Of a DNA stretch of 64,000 nucleotides, positions 35,902 to 45,182 are shown in pieces (positions within the stretch are counted from its first letter, which is position 1; every line of letters starts with the position of its first letter). A program made the translations under genes and the position numbers. Under the pieces are notes generated by a model. That model worked only from the letters and a program-made list of their open reading frames with translations. It was not told where the DNA came from and searched no databases. This DNA is from Pseudomonas triclosanedens (GTDB lineage: Bacteria; Pseudomonadota; Gammaproteobacteria; Pseudomonadales; Pseudomonadaceae): positions 4,143,001 to 4,207,000 of the forward strand of contig NZ_CP113432.1 of NCBI RefSeq assembly GCF_026686735.1, written 5' to 3'.

Positions 35902-37035
35902 ATGATTAGCTTTTCTCACGAATTTCCCCACGAAACCGGCCTGCGCTATCTCAACCACGCTGCCGTGGCGCCCTGGCCGAAACGCGCGGCGGACGCCGTT
36001 GCGGCATTCGCCAGGGAGAACATCCAGATCGGCGCTCGCGACTACCCGCAATGGCTGAACATAGAGAAGAGCCTGCGCGAACGCCTGGCTCATCTGCTCA
36101 ACGCGCAGACCACTGGCGACATCGCGCTGGTAAAGAACACTTCTGAAGCCCTGTCTTTCGTGGCCTTTGGTCTGGACTGGCGAGCCGGAGACCAAGTAGT
36201 AATCAGCGATCAGGAATTTCCCTCCAACCGAGTCGTGTGGGAGGCTCTGAAACCGCGGGGAGTCGAAATCCTGCAGGTGAATCTGGACGGCGAGAATCCT
36301 GAAGGCGACCTGCTCGCCGCCTGCACGCCGCGTACCCGCCTGCTATCTATCAGCGCCGTGCAATACGCCAGCGGCCTGCGCATGGACCTTGAGCGCCTGG
36401 GCGCTGGCTGTCGCAAGCGTGGAGTGCTGTTCTGCATCGACGCGATCCAGCAGCTCGGCGCCCAGCCCTTCGATGTGCAGGCTTACGACTGCGCATTCGC
36501 AATGGCCGACGGTCACAAGTGGTTGCTCGGTCCGGAAGGCCTGGGAGTCTTCTATTGCCGAGCCGCCGAAAGGGAGCAACTGGCGCTGCACGAATATGGC
36601 TGGCACATGCTGGAAAACGCCGGCAACTACGACCTGGCCGAGTGGCAGCCGGCGCGCAGCGCACGCCGCTTCGAATGCGGCAGTCCGAACATGCTGGGTG
36701 CCGTAGCGCTGAACGCCAGCCTGAGCCTGCTGGAAGAAGTCGGCATGGACAGGGTCGGCACCCTGGTGGAGGAACGTGTCCAGCAGTTCCAGGACGGCCT
36801 GACCCGAATCTCCGCCGCCCGCCTGCACAGCCCGCAGAATCCCGAACGGCGAGCCGGTATCCTGACCTTCAGCCTCGACGGATGGGACAATGCGCGGCTC
36901 CTGGAAAGACTGCGCCGTGAGCAGGTGGTGTGCATCCAGCGTGGCGCCGGCATTCGCATCTCACCCCATTTCTACACGCCGGCGTCGGTGATAGACGAAA
37001 CCCTGGCGCTGATCGCCAATCTGGCGCGGGAATGA
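35902..37035 (+). CDS. Class V aminotransferase (PLP enzyme)
   Basis: The 377-residue enzyme belongs to the class V group (cysteine desulfurase/isopenicillin epimerase-like). The start RYLNHAAVAPWP, IDAIQQLGAQPFDV and the PLP lysine motif ADGHKWLLGPEGLG are typical. There is no conserved desulfurase cysteine loop that I can identify, and no iron-sulfur partner nearby, so a general aminotransferase or lyase role is more likely. The substrate is unknown. Confidence 0.85.
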   Translation: MISFSHEFPHETGLRYLNHAAVAPWPKRAADAVAAFARENIQIGARDYPQWLNIEKSLRERLAHLLNAQTTGDIALVKNTSEALSFVAFGLDWRAGDQVVISDQEFPSNRVVWEALKPRGVEILQVNLDGENPEGDLLAACTPRTRLLSISAVQYASGLRMDLERLGAGCRKRGVLFCIDAIQQLGAQPFDVQAYDCAFAMADGHKWLLGPEGLGVFYCRAAEREQLALHEYGWHMLENAGNYDLAEWQPARSARRFECGSPNMLGAVALNASLSLLEEVGMDRVGTLVEERVQQFQDGLTRISAARLHSPQNPERRAGILTFSLDGWDNARLLERLRREQVVCIQRGAGIRISPHFYTPASVIDETLALIANLARE

Positions 37036-37129
37036 ACCCAGGTGCTCAGCCAGCTGTGATGTATTCCAAATCCGTTTAAAAAACACTCGGCGCTCTGTGG
37101 CAGCCGCGGCATCTTGACCAATACTTGTA

Positions 37130-37254
37130 GATACCGGTGCGCGGCATCTCCCCCCAAGTGCCCTGCCGGTGAAGGTACCGAGGATCGCGTACCTTATTGT
37201 TACACTCCTAATGGTCTTGACCCGGATTCATCCCCCAGAACCCGGGTTTTTTTT
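37130..37254 (+). ncRNA. rgsA: Small RNA RgsA
   Basis: The intergenic DNA before tatD ends in a hairpin (ACCCGG ... CCGGGT) followed by eight T residues on the plus strand. Its sequence and its place just before tatD match my memory of RgsA (P16) of P. aeruginosa, a sigma-S and Gac-influenced sRNA linked to stress. The 3' end is well set by the T-run; the 5' end near 37130 is an estimate. There is no ORF in this stretch. Confidence 0.72.
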
Positions 37255-37288
37255 GCGCGTGATTTTTGTAATCCGTCGACAAGTGCAA

Positions 37289-38065
37289 TCAACTGGCCAG
37301 TGGGAACAGGCGGCGGAAGTTTGCGGTGGTCTGCTCGGCCAGGGTGTCGAACGTCACGCCACGCAGCACAGCCAGGTACTCGGCGACATCGCGCACGTAC
37401 TCGGGCAGGTTTGGCTTGCCACGGTGCGGCACCGGCGCGAGGTATGGAGAATCGGTTTCCACCAGCAGGCGATCCGCCGGTACCTGGCGGGCCACCTCGC
37501 GCAATTGCTCGGCATTGCGGAAGGTGACGATACCAGACAGCGAGATGTAGAAACCGATATCCAGCGCAGCCTTGGCCATTTCCCAATCCTCGGTGAAGCA
37601 GTGCAGCACGCCCGCCTGCGGCAACGCGGCCTCACGCAGCAGCGCCAGCGTATCGGTACGTGCCTCGCGAGTGTGCACGATGACCGGTTTGCCGGTGACC
37701 TTCGCCGCCTCCAGATGCAGACGGAATGCATCTTGCTGCAACTCGGCGGCCTCCGGCTCGTAGTGATAGTCCAGGCCAGTTTCGCCAATGGCGACCACGC
37801 GCGGATGGTTCAGTTCGCTCAGCAGCCAGTCCAGGGCGGGCGCACTGCCCGGCTCGAGGTCCAGCGGATGGACGCCAACCGAACAGTGAACGTCGGCATA
37901 ACGGTCGGCCAGGTCTTTCACAGCCCTGGCATTGTCCGCACTGACGCCGATGCACAGGAACTGGCTCACACCTCGCGCCCGGGCGGCGTCCAGCGCGGCG
38001 TCCAGCGACCCGTCGTGGGCAGCGAGATCAAGGCGATCAAGGTGGCAGTGGGAATCGACCAGCAT
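37289..38065 (-). CDS. tatD: TatD-family metal-dependent deoxyribonuclease
   Basis: The 258-residue protein has the metal-binding start VDSHCHLD, EIGLDYH-like (GETGLDYH), VIVHTREA, and VETDSPYLAP near the end, all typical of TatD-type 3'-5' exonucleases. It is the last gene of the holB-pilZ group, separated from pilZ by a hairpin. Confidence 0.93.
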   Translation of the reverse strand: MLVDSHCHLDRLDLAAHDGSLDAALDAARARGVSQFLCIGVSADNARAVKDLADRYADVHCSVGVHPLDLEPGSAPALDWLLSELNHPRVVAIGETGLDYHYEPEAAELQQDAFRLHLEAAKVTGKPVIVHTREARTDTLALLREAALPQAGVLHCFTEDWEMAKAALDIGFYISLSGIVTFRNAEQLREVARQVPADRLLVETDSPYLAPVPHRGKPNLPEYVRDVAEYLAVLRGVTFDTLAEQTTANFRRLFPLAS

Positions 38066-38085
38066 GAAACGTTCTCCGGAAAATG

Positions 38086-38111
38086 ACGAAGCGCCCTTTC
38101 GGGCGCTTCGT
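38086..38111. terminator. Hairpin terminator between pilZ and tatD
   Basis: An 11 bp perfect stem (ACGAAGCGCCC with its complement) with a TTTC loop. The minus-strand tail CATTTTCC is only weakly T-rich, so some read-through into tatD is likely. Confidence 0.7.
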
Positions 38112-38138
38112 GCGTGCAGCCTTTACAGCTTGCGAATT

Positions 38139-38495
38139 CTACATGGTGTGGGTCGGTCGATCCGACTTCAGCGCACCGGCCAGATAGGTTTCTATCTTGT
38201 TGCGTGCGGTGTTGTCGCCATCGTTGAACTGCACGCCGATACCCGCGGCACGGTTGCCCTGAGCGCCCTTTGGCGTGATCCAGACCACCTTACCGGCGAC
38301 AGGAATCTTCTCCGGCTCATCCATCAGATTGAGCAGCATGAAGACTTCATCGCCCAGCTTGTAGGTCTTGTTGGTAGGAATGAACAGCCCACCGTTGCGA
38401 ATGAACGGCATGTAGGCGGCATACAGCACGGATTTGTCCTTGATGGTCAGGGACAGAATTCCGTTACGCGGACCCAGATTCGGTGGCAAGCTCAT
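38139..38495 (-). CDS. pilZ: Type IV pilus biogenesis protein PilZ
   Basis: The 118-residue protein is the founding PilZ type. The arginine-rich c-di-GMP motif (RxxxR) and the D/NxSxxG motif are not seen (GGLFIPT stands where the latter would be), in line with reports that this PilZ does not bind c-di-GMP. It is needed for type IV pilus assembly through PilB and FimX. Confidence 0.93.
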   Translation of the reverse strand: MSLPPNLGPRNGILSLTIKDKSVLYAAYMPFIRNGGLFIPTNKTYKLGDEVFMLLNLMDEPEKIPVAGKVVWITPKGAQGNRAAGIGVQFNDGDNTARNKIETYLAGALKSDRPTHTM

Positions 38496-38529
38496 TCAGC
38501 TGTCCTAGCAGTTATCCGATGGGCGGATT

Positions 38530-39516
38530 CTAGCCCGGCCCGGGGAGGCTTGCCCACTGCACGAGCAAGGCTTCGAGAAGCAAGCCACGATTGAGATTGG
38601 CCTTGTTTAGAACTTTCTGTCGCTGGGCGAGCAGCCAGTCCTGGATGGCCAGCACCTTGCGCTGTGAGGATTTTTCGGCGAGGTACTGCACCACTTTGCG
38701 CATATCGACCAGCCCGAGGCCAGCTTCGTCACGCGACAACTGGAAGCGTAGGGTCAACAACGCCCAGTCACAGAACCAGTCGAACAACAGGGGCAAAGGT
38801 ATCGCGTTCCAGCTTTCGGCCAACTGACTTGGCGCAATCTGCTGCTTTAGCAGCTTTTTCACCCCATCCACCACCTGCGCGCGCTGTTCGCGCACACCCT
38901 GCCCGTGCAGGCGCATCGCGGTGAGCGGCGAGCCGCCAGCCAGAACCAACAACTCATCAAGAATTTCCGCGGACTCATCCGGCAGCGCCTTCGCCAGCCA
39001 GTCGCGACTCTGCTGGGCGTTTGGCTGCGGACAAGCCTGCTGGACGCAGCGGCTCTTGATGGTCGGCAGAAGTCGGCTTGGCTGATGACTGATCAGCAGC
39101 AGCACGGTGTCGCCGGACGGCTCCTCAAGGCTCTTGAGCAGCGCGTTGGCGGCATTCAGGTTCATCGCCTCCGCCGGTTCCAGCAATACCACCTTGCGCC
39201 CCCCCAACTGCGCAGTCTGCACCACGAAATCGACCAACTCACGAACCTGGTCGACCCGAATGGGCTTCTCCGGCTCCTCCGGTTCGAGCAGGAAATAGTC
39301 CGGGTGGGTACCTGCGCTGAGTAATTGGCAAGCCTTGCACTGACCGCAGGCGACACCGGACGAAGGCTTCTGGCAGAGCAGGAAATGCGCCAGGTTTTCC
39401 GCCAGCACGCGCTTGCCGATGCCAGCCGGACCATGCAGAAGATAGGCGTGTGCGTGCCGCGCGCGACCGCTGAGCTGCGCCCACACGCCCTTCTGCCAGG
39501 GGTAGATATCAGCCAT
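38530..39516 (-). CDS. holB: DNA polymerase III delta' subunit
   Basis: The 328-residue clamp-loader subunit has a P-loop-like HGPAGIGKR, zinc-binding cysteines (C49, CGQCKAC), ALLKSLEEPSGDTVLLLISH and SRC. It is full length, so the neighbouring loss of tmk did not harm it. Its ATG is overlapped by the stop of the short tmk-remnant ORF. Confidence 0.95.
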   Translation of the reverse strand: MADIYPWQKGVWAQLSGRARHAHAYLLHGPAGIGKRVLAENLAHFLLCQKPSSGVACGQCKACQLLSAGTHPDYFLLEPEEPEKPIRVDQVRELVDFVVQTAQLGGRKVVLLEPAEAMNLNAANALLKSLEEPSGDTVLLLISHQPSRLLPTIKSRCVQQACPQPNAQQSRDWLAKALPDESAEILDELLVLAGGSPLTAMRLHGQGVREQRAQVVDGVKKLLKQQIAPSQLAESWNAIPLPLLFDWFCDWALLTLRFQLSRDEAGLGLVDMRKVVQYLAEKSSQRKVLAIQDWLLAQRQKVLNKANLNRGLLLEALLVQWASLPGPG

Positions 39517-39574
39517 GCAGAGGCTCCAGCTTACGGCGACGCGCGATAGCGCAGGTGATGAACGGAGCGGTCAA
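39509..39574 (-). pseudogene. tmk: 21-codon ORF, probable remnant of tmk (thymidylate kinase)
   Basis: TTG at 39574 has a perfect AAGGAG ribosome-binding site 6 bases upstream and opens a 21-codon ORF (TAPFIT at its start) whose stop overlaps the holB start. The first residues resemble the usual Tmk N-terminus (MTGLFVT...), but the P-loop and some 190 residues are missing. Elsewhere tmk sits exactly here, between mltG and holB. The simplest reading is an in-frame deletion that kept coupling to holB; the match is short. Confidence 0.5.
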
Positions 39575-39597
39575 TCGGCTCTCCTTGGTCGTTACGA

Positions 39598-40668
39598 CTA
39601 CTGCGCGGCGGGCGCATCCGCTGCCGGCGTAGGAGTTGGCGCCGGACTGGAGCGGTAATCGGCACGGCGCTTGATCTGGAACTGTTGGACAGCCCGGTTA
39701 TGGTCGTCGAGGTTGTCGGAGAATGTATGGCTGCCGTCACCACGCGCCACGAAATACAGGCTCTGTCCCGGCACCGGGTTAAGCGCCGCGTGGATCGCCT
39801 CACGTCCCGGCAGAGCGATGGGCGTAGGCGGCAGGCCGGCAACCACGTAGGTGTTGTAGGGCGTAGCCTCGCGCAGGTCGGCGCGAGTGATCTTGCCGCT
39901 ATACCGCTCGCCCATGCCGTAGATGACGGTAGGGTCGGTCTGCAGCAGCATGTTTTTCTGCAGGCGCCGGACGAAGACACCGGCAATCTGCCCACGCTCC
40001 TGCGGTACGCCGGTTTCCTTCTCGACCAGCGAGGCCATGATCAACGCCTGATAGGAGTCCTTGTACGGAAGATCGTCGCCACGCCTGTTCCACTCCTCCG
40101 CAAGAATGCTGTCCATGCGCTGGTAGGCATGCTTGAGGATATCGATGTCCTTGGTGCCACGGACGAAGCGATAGGTATCGGGGAAGAAGCGGCCTTCCGG
40201 GAATACGCCGGGCTTGCCCAGGCGGGCCATGACATCGGCGTCACTGAGGCCGTTCAGGGTCTGGTCGAGCTTGGGCTGGCGGGCGAGCAGTTCGCGCACC
40301 TGGCGGAAAGTCCAGCCTTCCACCAGAGTCAGACCGTACTGCACGACTTCGCCATCGCGCCACAGCTCAAGCATCTCGTATGCGGTCATGCCCGGTTTCA
40401 AACGGTACTCGCCACTGTGCAGCGCTTCGCCGGAGAGATTGAAGCGCCAGTAAAGGCGCAGCCAGAAGGCACCGTGCAGTACATCCTCGTCCTGCAGTCG
40501 AGTCAGCAGACCTCCCGGCGTGGCGCCGGAAGGAGCGTCGAGCAGGCGTTCCTCGGTGAGCTGGAGCGGCTGTTGCAGCGCACGATACTGCTCCCAGGCA
40601 GCCAGGCCAAGCATGAGCCCGGCCAGCAGCAGGCCGCCTTCCAGCAGCACCAGCAATTTGCGCATCAC
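39598..40668 (-). CDS. mltG: Endolytic murein transglycosylase MltG
   Basis: The 356-residue protein has an N-terminal membrane helix (about 5-24), then the YceG domain with PEGRFFPDTY and the catalytic region ASLVEKETGVPQER (E216/E218). It cuts nascent peptidoglycan strands and helps set glycan length. The C-terminus is a short Pro/Ala/Thr tail. Confidence 0.95.
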   Translation of the reverse strand: MMRKLLVLLEGGLLLAGLMLGLAAWEQYRALQQPLQLTEERLLDAPSGATPGGLLTRLQDEDVLHGAFWLRLYWRFNLSGEALHSGEYRLKPGMTAYEMLELWRDGEVVQYGLTLVEGWTFRQVRELLARQPKLDQTLNGLSDADVMARLGKPGVFPEGRFFPDTYRFVRGTKDIDILKHAYQRMDSILAEEWNRRGDDLPYKDSYQALIMASLVEKETGVPQERGQIAGVFVRRLQKNMLLQTDPTVIYGMGERYSGKITRADLREATPYNTYVVAGLPPTPIALPGREAIHAALNPVPGQSLYFVARGDGSHTFSDNLDDHNRAVQQFQIKRRADYRSSPAPTPTPAADAPAAQ

Positions 40669-40671
40669 GTG

Positions 40672-41487
40672 TCAGGAATCCAGAAGTTCGCGAAGTTGGC
40701 CTTGCAGTTTACGGGTCAGCGGGCCGACCGGCCAAGCATGTCCAGCGGCACTGCGCACCGGCCAGATACCGTAGAGGCTGTTGCAGAGAAAGACCTCATC
40801 GGCCTGCTGCAGTTCGGCGAAGTCAATGTCGCGAACGATGACCGGCATGCCCAGCTCCGGCGCGCGGTCGAGCAGCTCAGCCCGCATTACCCCGGCAACG
40901 CCGCAACGAGTCAGTTCGGCGGTGATCAATTGGCCGCCACGAACAAGGAACAGGTTGCTGAACACGCCCTCGATGACACGACCGGAAACATCGCGCATCA
41001 ATCCTTCCGCGAACGCGGGGTCGCTCCATTCGGCGCGCGCGAGGACCTGCTCCAAGCGATTGAGGTGCTTGAGGCCGGCAAGCAAGGGTTGCTCGGCCAG
41101 CCGCGAGGCACAGGGGAAAAGCTTGACGCCCTCCTCGCGGTTCTTATCTGGGTAAGCCGGCACCGGCGAGGCCAGCAGCACGCGGCGCACTCGGGCATCA
41201 GCCTGCGGCGCGTAGCCGCGCGCGCCGTCGCCACGGGTCAGCATCAGCTTGGCGACGCCGTCACCGAGCGCAGCAGAGAAGCGAAGGAGTTCGTCTTCGA
41301 CGAGATCAAGAGATACTGGCAAGCAGAGACGCCGGACACCCTCCCCCAGCCTCGCAAGATGGCGTGCCAGCAGACGCGGACGGCCTGCGGACACGCGGAT
41401 GGTCTCGAACAGCCCATCGCCGTAGGCCAGCCCGCGATCGCGCGCGGACAGGGCCTCGGCGCTCTGGCCGTCGATCCAGCTCAGCAT
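40672..41487 (-). CDS. pabC: 4-amino-4-deoxychorismate lyase
   Basis: The 271-residue PLP enzyme of fold type IV shows DRGLAYGDGLFETIRV at the start, the PLP lysine in LKHLNRLEQVLA, and GRVIEGVFSNLF. It converts aminodeoxychorismate to 4-aminobenzoate for folate. The ATG shares a base with the fabF stop (TGATG), so the genes are coupled. Confidence 0.94.
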   Translation of the reverse strand: MLSWIDGQSAEALSARDRGLAYGDGLFETIRVSAGRPRLLARHLARLGEGVRRLCLPVSLDLVEDELLRFSAALGDGVAKLMLTRGDGARGYAPQADARVRRVLLASPVPAYPDKNREEGVKLFPCASRLAEQPLLAGLKHLNRLEQVLARAEWSDPAFAEGLMRDVSGRVIEGVFSNLFLVRGGQLITAELTRCGVAGVMRAELLDRAPELGMPVIVRDIDFAELQQADEVFLCNSLYGIWPVRSAAGHAWPVGPLTRKLQGQLRELLDS

Positions 41488-42731
41488 CAGCCGTGGAACC
41501 GGCGGAACACCAGGGAACCGTTGGTGCCACCAAAGCCGAAGGAGTTGGACAGGGCGACGTCGATCGGACGCTCCTTGGCCTGATGAGCGACCAGGTCGAG
41601 GTCGCAGCCCTCACTTGGGTTATCCAGGTTGATGGTCGGCGGCGCCACTTGATCGCGCAGCGCGAGCACGCTGAAGATCGCCTCGACCGCACCGGCGGCG
41701 CCCAGCAGGTGGCCGGTCATGGACTTGGTGGAGCTCATCGACAGCTTGTAGGCGTGGTCGCCGAAGATCGACTTCACCGCGGATATCTCCGCGATGTCGC
41801 CGGCTGGAGTCGAAGTACCGTGGGCATTGATGTAGTCGACCTGCTCAGGATTCAGCCCCGCGTCACGCAGCGCAGCTTTCATGCAGCGCGCGGCACCAGC
41901 ACCGTCTTCCGGCGGAGCGGTCATGTGGAACGCATCGCCGCTCATGCCGAAACCCACGATTTCCGCATAGATGTGCGCGCCACGAGCCTTGGCGTGCTCC
42001 AATTCTTCCAGCACCAGTGCGCCGGCACCGTCGGAGAGCACGAAGCCATCGCGATCCTGGTCCCACGGACGACTGGCCTTGGTCGGCTCGTCGTTGCGGG
42101 TGGATAGCGCACGAGCGGCACCGAAGCCGCCCAGACCAAGACCACAAGCCGCCATTTCAGACCCGCCGGCCACCATCACGTCAGCATCGCCGTAGGCGAT
42201 ATTGCGCGCAGCCATGCCGATATTGTGGGTGCCGGTGGTGCAGGCAGTGGTAATAGCGTAGTTAGGGCCCTGCAGACCGAGGTTGATCGACAGGAACCCG
42301 GAAACCATGTTGATGACCGAGCCTGGCACGAAGAACGGCGAAATGCGCCGCGGGCCCTGCTCGAACAGCGAACGGCAGGTGTTTTCGATGTTGGTCAGAC
42401 CACCGATGCCCGAGCCGATGGCTACGCCAATGCGCTCACGGTTGGCGTCGGTGACTTCCAGGCCGGAGTCGCGCACAGCCTGGTAGCTGGCAGCCAGGCC
42501 ATACTGGATGAACAGGTCGAGTTTGCGAGCTTCCTTGGCGGACATGTACTGCTCGACGTCGAACCCCTTCACCGAGCCGCCGAAGCGGGTAGAGAAGGCG
42601 GACAAATCCATATGTTCGATCGGGGCGATACCACTGCGCCCGGCGAGAATGCCCTCCCAACTGCTCGGCACATCCACACCCAAGGGCGACAGCATGCCCA
42701 TGCCGGTGATGACTACGCGTCTACGCGACAC
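41487..42731 (-). CDS. fabF: Beta-ketoacyl-ACP synthase II
   Basis: The 414-residue condensing enzyme has the Cys-His-His active site: [22 protein letters not shown] and [15 protein letters not shown]. It extends acyl-ACP chains and sets the C16:1/C18:1 balance. It lies after acpP; a strong terminator stands between them, so fabF may rely on partial read-through or its own promoter. Confidence 0.97.
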   Translation of the reverse strand: MSRRRVVITGMGMLSPLGVDVPSSWEGILAGRSGIAPIEHMDLSAFSTRFGGSVKGFDVEQYMSAKEARKLDLFIQYGLAASYQAVRDSGLEVTDANRERIGVAIGSGIGGLTNIENTCRSLFEQGPRRISPFFVPGSVINMVSGFLSINLGLQGPNYAITTACTTGTHNIGMAARNIAYGDADVMVAGGSEMAACGLGLGGFGAARALSTRNDEPTKASRPWDQDRDGFVLSDGAGALVLEELEHAKARGAHIYAEIVGFGMSGDAFHMTAPPEDGAGAARCMKAALRDAGLNPEQVDYINAHGTSTPAGDIAEISAVKSIFGDHAYKLSMSSTKSMTGHLLGAAGAVEAIFSVLALRDQVAPPTINLDNPSEGCDLDLVAHQAKERPIDVALSNSFGFGGTNGSLVFRRFHG

Positions 42732-42792
42732 TGTGACTTCCTCTTTAACGGTTTCACGGCAATAACGCCGGCTCGGGGCCGGCGTTAAAGAA

Positions 42793-42823
42793 AAGCCGCA
42801 CGCCTTTGCAGGCCGTGCGGCTT
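42793..42823 (-). terminator. Terminator or attenuator between acpP and fabF
   Basis: A 10 bp stem (AAGCCGCACG with its complement) plus an 11-base loop, followed by a T-rich tail TTCTTTAA on the minus strand. It may lower fabF expression relative to the highly expressed acpP. Confidence 0.8.
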
Positions 42824-42851
42824 CTTTCGTCGGGGAACCGACGACTACATC

Positions 42852-43088
42852 TTATGCCTGGTGGGCAACGATGTAGTCGATGGCTTCCTGAACGGTGGTG
42901 ATCTTTTCGGCTTGCTCGTCGGGGATTTCGGTCTCGAATTCCTCTTCCAGAGCCATCACCAGCTCAACGGTGTCAAGGGAGTCGGCGCCCAGGTCTTCGA
43001 CGAAGGAAGCGCTGTTGGTGACTTCTTCTTCCTTAACGCCGAGTTGCTCAGCAACGATCTTCTTGACGCGTTCTTCGATGGTGCTCAT
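42852..43088 (-). CDS. acpP: Acyl carrier protein
   Basis: The 78-residue acidic protein has the phosphopantetheine site at S37 in [13 protein letters not shown]. It carries acyl chains for fatty acid, lipid A and other syntheses. Its leader, 192 bp from fabG, probably holds a strong promoter. Confidence 0.98.
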   Translation of the reverse strand: MSTIEERVKKIVAEQLGVKEEEVTNSASFVEDLGADSLDTVELVMALEEEFETEIPDEQAEKITTVQEAIDYIVAHQA

Positions 43089-43280
43089 ACCTTGTTTTCA
43101 CTCCTATGGACAATCCGTACAGCTGGGCTGCGGGTAAGTGTATAGAAAGGGTTTTCTGCATTTCAAGCTGAACGCTGACGCCCCATCCCGGCAATCCAGA
43201 TGCTCTGTCTATTCCAGCATCACAACGCTTGGAGAACTTCAGACAGCGCATATGACATCGCCACGAAGGATCACGTCACA

Positions 43281-44024
43281 TCAGCTCATGTACATTCCGC
43301 CATTCACCGGTACCGTGGCACCCGTTACATAAGCTGCGCCCTCGGAAGCGAGGAATGCTACCACTTTGGCGATCTCTTCGGCTTGCCCCAGTCGACCCAG
43401 CGGAATCTGACCGAGCAATGCTTCACGTTGAGCCTCCGGAAGTTCACGGGTCATATCGGTATCGATGAAGCCCGGAGCGACCGCGTTGACAGTGATAGCA
43501 CGGGAACCTACTTCGCGCGCCAGAGCGCGGGTGAAGCCTTCAAGACCGGCCTTCGCAGCGGCGTAATTGGTCTGTCCGGCGTTGCCCATCGCACCGACCA
43601 CCGATCCAATGCTGATGATGCGGCCCCAACGAGCCTTGGTCATGCCGCGCAGCACTGCTTTCGACAGACGGTACAGGCTGTTCAGGTTGGTGTTCACTAC
43701 ATCGAACCACTCGTCATCTTTCATCCGCATCAGCAGATTATCGCGAGTGATACCAGCATTATTGACGACGATCAGCGGAGCACCAGCCTCTTTCTGAATG
43801 GCCTCAAGGGTATTGGCCACGGATTCGTCATTGGATACATCGAGCACCATGCCCGATCCTTGAATGCCGTTGGCCTTGAGATACTCGGAAATCTTCTGCG
43901 CGCCGGATTCGCTGGTGGCGGTGCCGATCACGGTGGCCCCCATGCGACCCAGCTCCAGGGCGATAGCCTGGCCGATGCCGCGGCTAGCACCGGTAACCAG
44001 TGCGACCTTACCTTGCAGACTCAT
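43281..44024 (-). CDS. fabG: 3-oxoacyl-ACP reductase FabG
   Basis: The 247-residue SDR has TGASRGIG at the start, NNAG, and catalytic S, Y and K in ISIGSV and NYAAAKAG. It reduces beta-ketoacyl-ACP with NADPH. It follows fabD by 14 bp. Confidence 0.97.
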   Translation of the reverse strand: MSLQGKVALVTGASRGIGQAIALELGRMGATVIGTATSESGAQKISEYLKANGIQGSGMVLDVSNDESVANTLEAIQKEAGAPLIVVNNAGITRDNLLMRMKDDEWFDVVNTNLNSLYRLSKAVLRGMTKARWGRIISIGSVVGAMGNAGQTNYAAAKAGLEGFTRALAREVGSRAITVNAVAPGFIDTDMTRELPEAQREALLGQIPLGRLGQAEEIAKVVAFLASEGAAYVTGATVPVNGGMYMS

Positions 44025-44038
44025 GTGTTATCTCCTGT

Positions 44039-44977
44039 TCAAGCCAGCGCCGCGCGAGTGGCCGCAAGGGCATCGGCGGAATCCAGATTGTGGGTGGTCA
44101 CGCCCTTGGCGCAACGCTTGTTCAAACCGGCAAGAACCTTGCCCGGGCCGCACTCAACCAGATCGGTGACGCCCTTTTCGGCCAGCAGCTGGACACTCTC
44201 GACCCAACGAACCGGGCTGTACAACTGGGCCAGCAGGTCACGCTTCAGCGCTGCCAGATCGGCAGGAACCTGGGCAGACACGTTCTGCACCAGGGCGATT
44301 TTCGGTATGTGCCACTCCACGGCGTCGATAGCCTCGGCAAACCGCTCGGCGGCTGGACGCATCAGATCGCAGTGCGACGGCACGCTAACCGGCAGCGCCA
44401 CGGCACGCTTGGCGCCACGCGCCTTGCAGCCCTCGATCGCACGCTCGACCGCCTTGGCTGCGCCAGCGATAACGACCTGGCCCGGCGCGTTGAAATTCAC
44501 GGCACTCACCACTTCACCCAGGGCAGCCTCGGCACAGGCCGCCAGAACATCGGCGTCTTCCAGCCCAAGAATCGCCGCCATACCACCAGTCCCGGCCGGG
44601 ACGGCTTCCTGCATCAACTGGCCACGGCGCTCCACCAACTTCACCGCATCGACGAAAGCAAGGCTGCCGGCAGCCACAAGAGCGGAATACTCGCCCAGGC
44701 TATGACCCGCAACAAAGGCTGGCTGCGCACCACCCTCCGCCTGCCACAGACGCCACAAGGCGATGGACGCGGTCAGAATGGCCGGCTGGGTCTTGTCGGT
44801 CTGGTTCAGGCGCCCTTCAGGGCCATCCTGGACCAGCACCCAGAGGTCATACCCCAGGGCGGAGGAAGCTTCGGCAAAGGTTTCACGCACGATGGCGTGC
44901 TGCGCACCCAGCTCGGCAAGCATGCCGAGGGATTGCGAACCTTGACCGGGAAATACGAAGGCGAGGGATGCGGACAT
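44039..44977 (-). CDS. fabD: Malonyl-CoA:ACP transacylase
   Basis: The 312-residue enzyme has the nucleophile serine in GHSLGEYSA, FPGQGSQ at the start and the acyl-binding RGQLMQEAVP. It loads malonyl groups onto ACP. A 205 bp gap before it (44978-45182) holds no gene, only an 8 bp inverted repeat (GCGCATTG/CAATGCGC, 45144-45166). Confidence 0.97.
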   Translation of the reverse strand: MSASLAFVFPGQGSQSLGMLAELGAQHAIVRETFAEASSALGYDLWVLVQDGPEGRLNQTDKTQPAILTASIALWRLWQAEGGAQPAFVAGHSLGEYSALVAAGSLAFVDAVKLVERRGQLMQEAVPAGTGGMAAILGLEDADVLAACAEAALGEVVSAVNFNAPGQVVIAGAAKAVERAIEGCKARGAKRAVALPVSVPSHCDLMRPAAERFAEAIDAVEWHIPKIALVQNVSAQVPADLAALKRDLLAQLYSPVRWVESVQLLAEKGVTDLVECGPGKVLAGLNKRCAKGVTTHNLDSADALAATRAALA

Positions 44978-45182
44978 TGCAACAGGTCCCTTTTGTCTGT
45001 TTCGTCAAATGGATAACGCCGGCGAGAGCCTGGCGCATTGAACTGACAGTTGGATGACGGCCCAACAGCCGCGGTCACATCAGGATCCGGCGGCGTTTCA
45101 CATCAAGACACATTGAATGCTGTCTATCCAATACGTCTTCTTCGCGCATTGCTACGCGCAATGCGCAACATCGACGCCCCTA

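Noticed and set aside
45144..45166. Inverted repeat between fabD and plsX considered as a FabR-like site or terminator
   Set aside because: The sequence does not match a site I know and has no T-run; left undescribed apart from a note.
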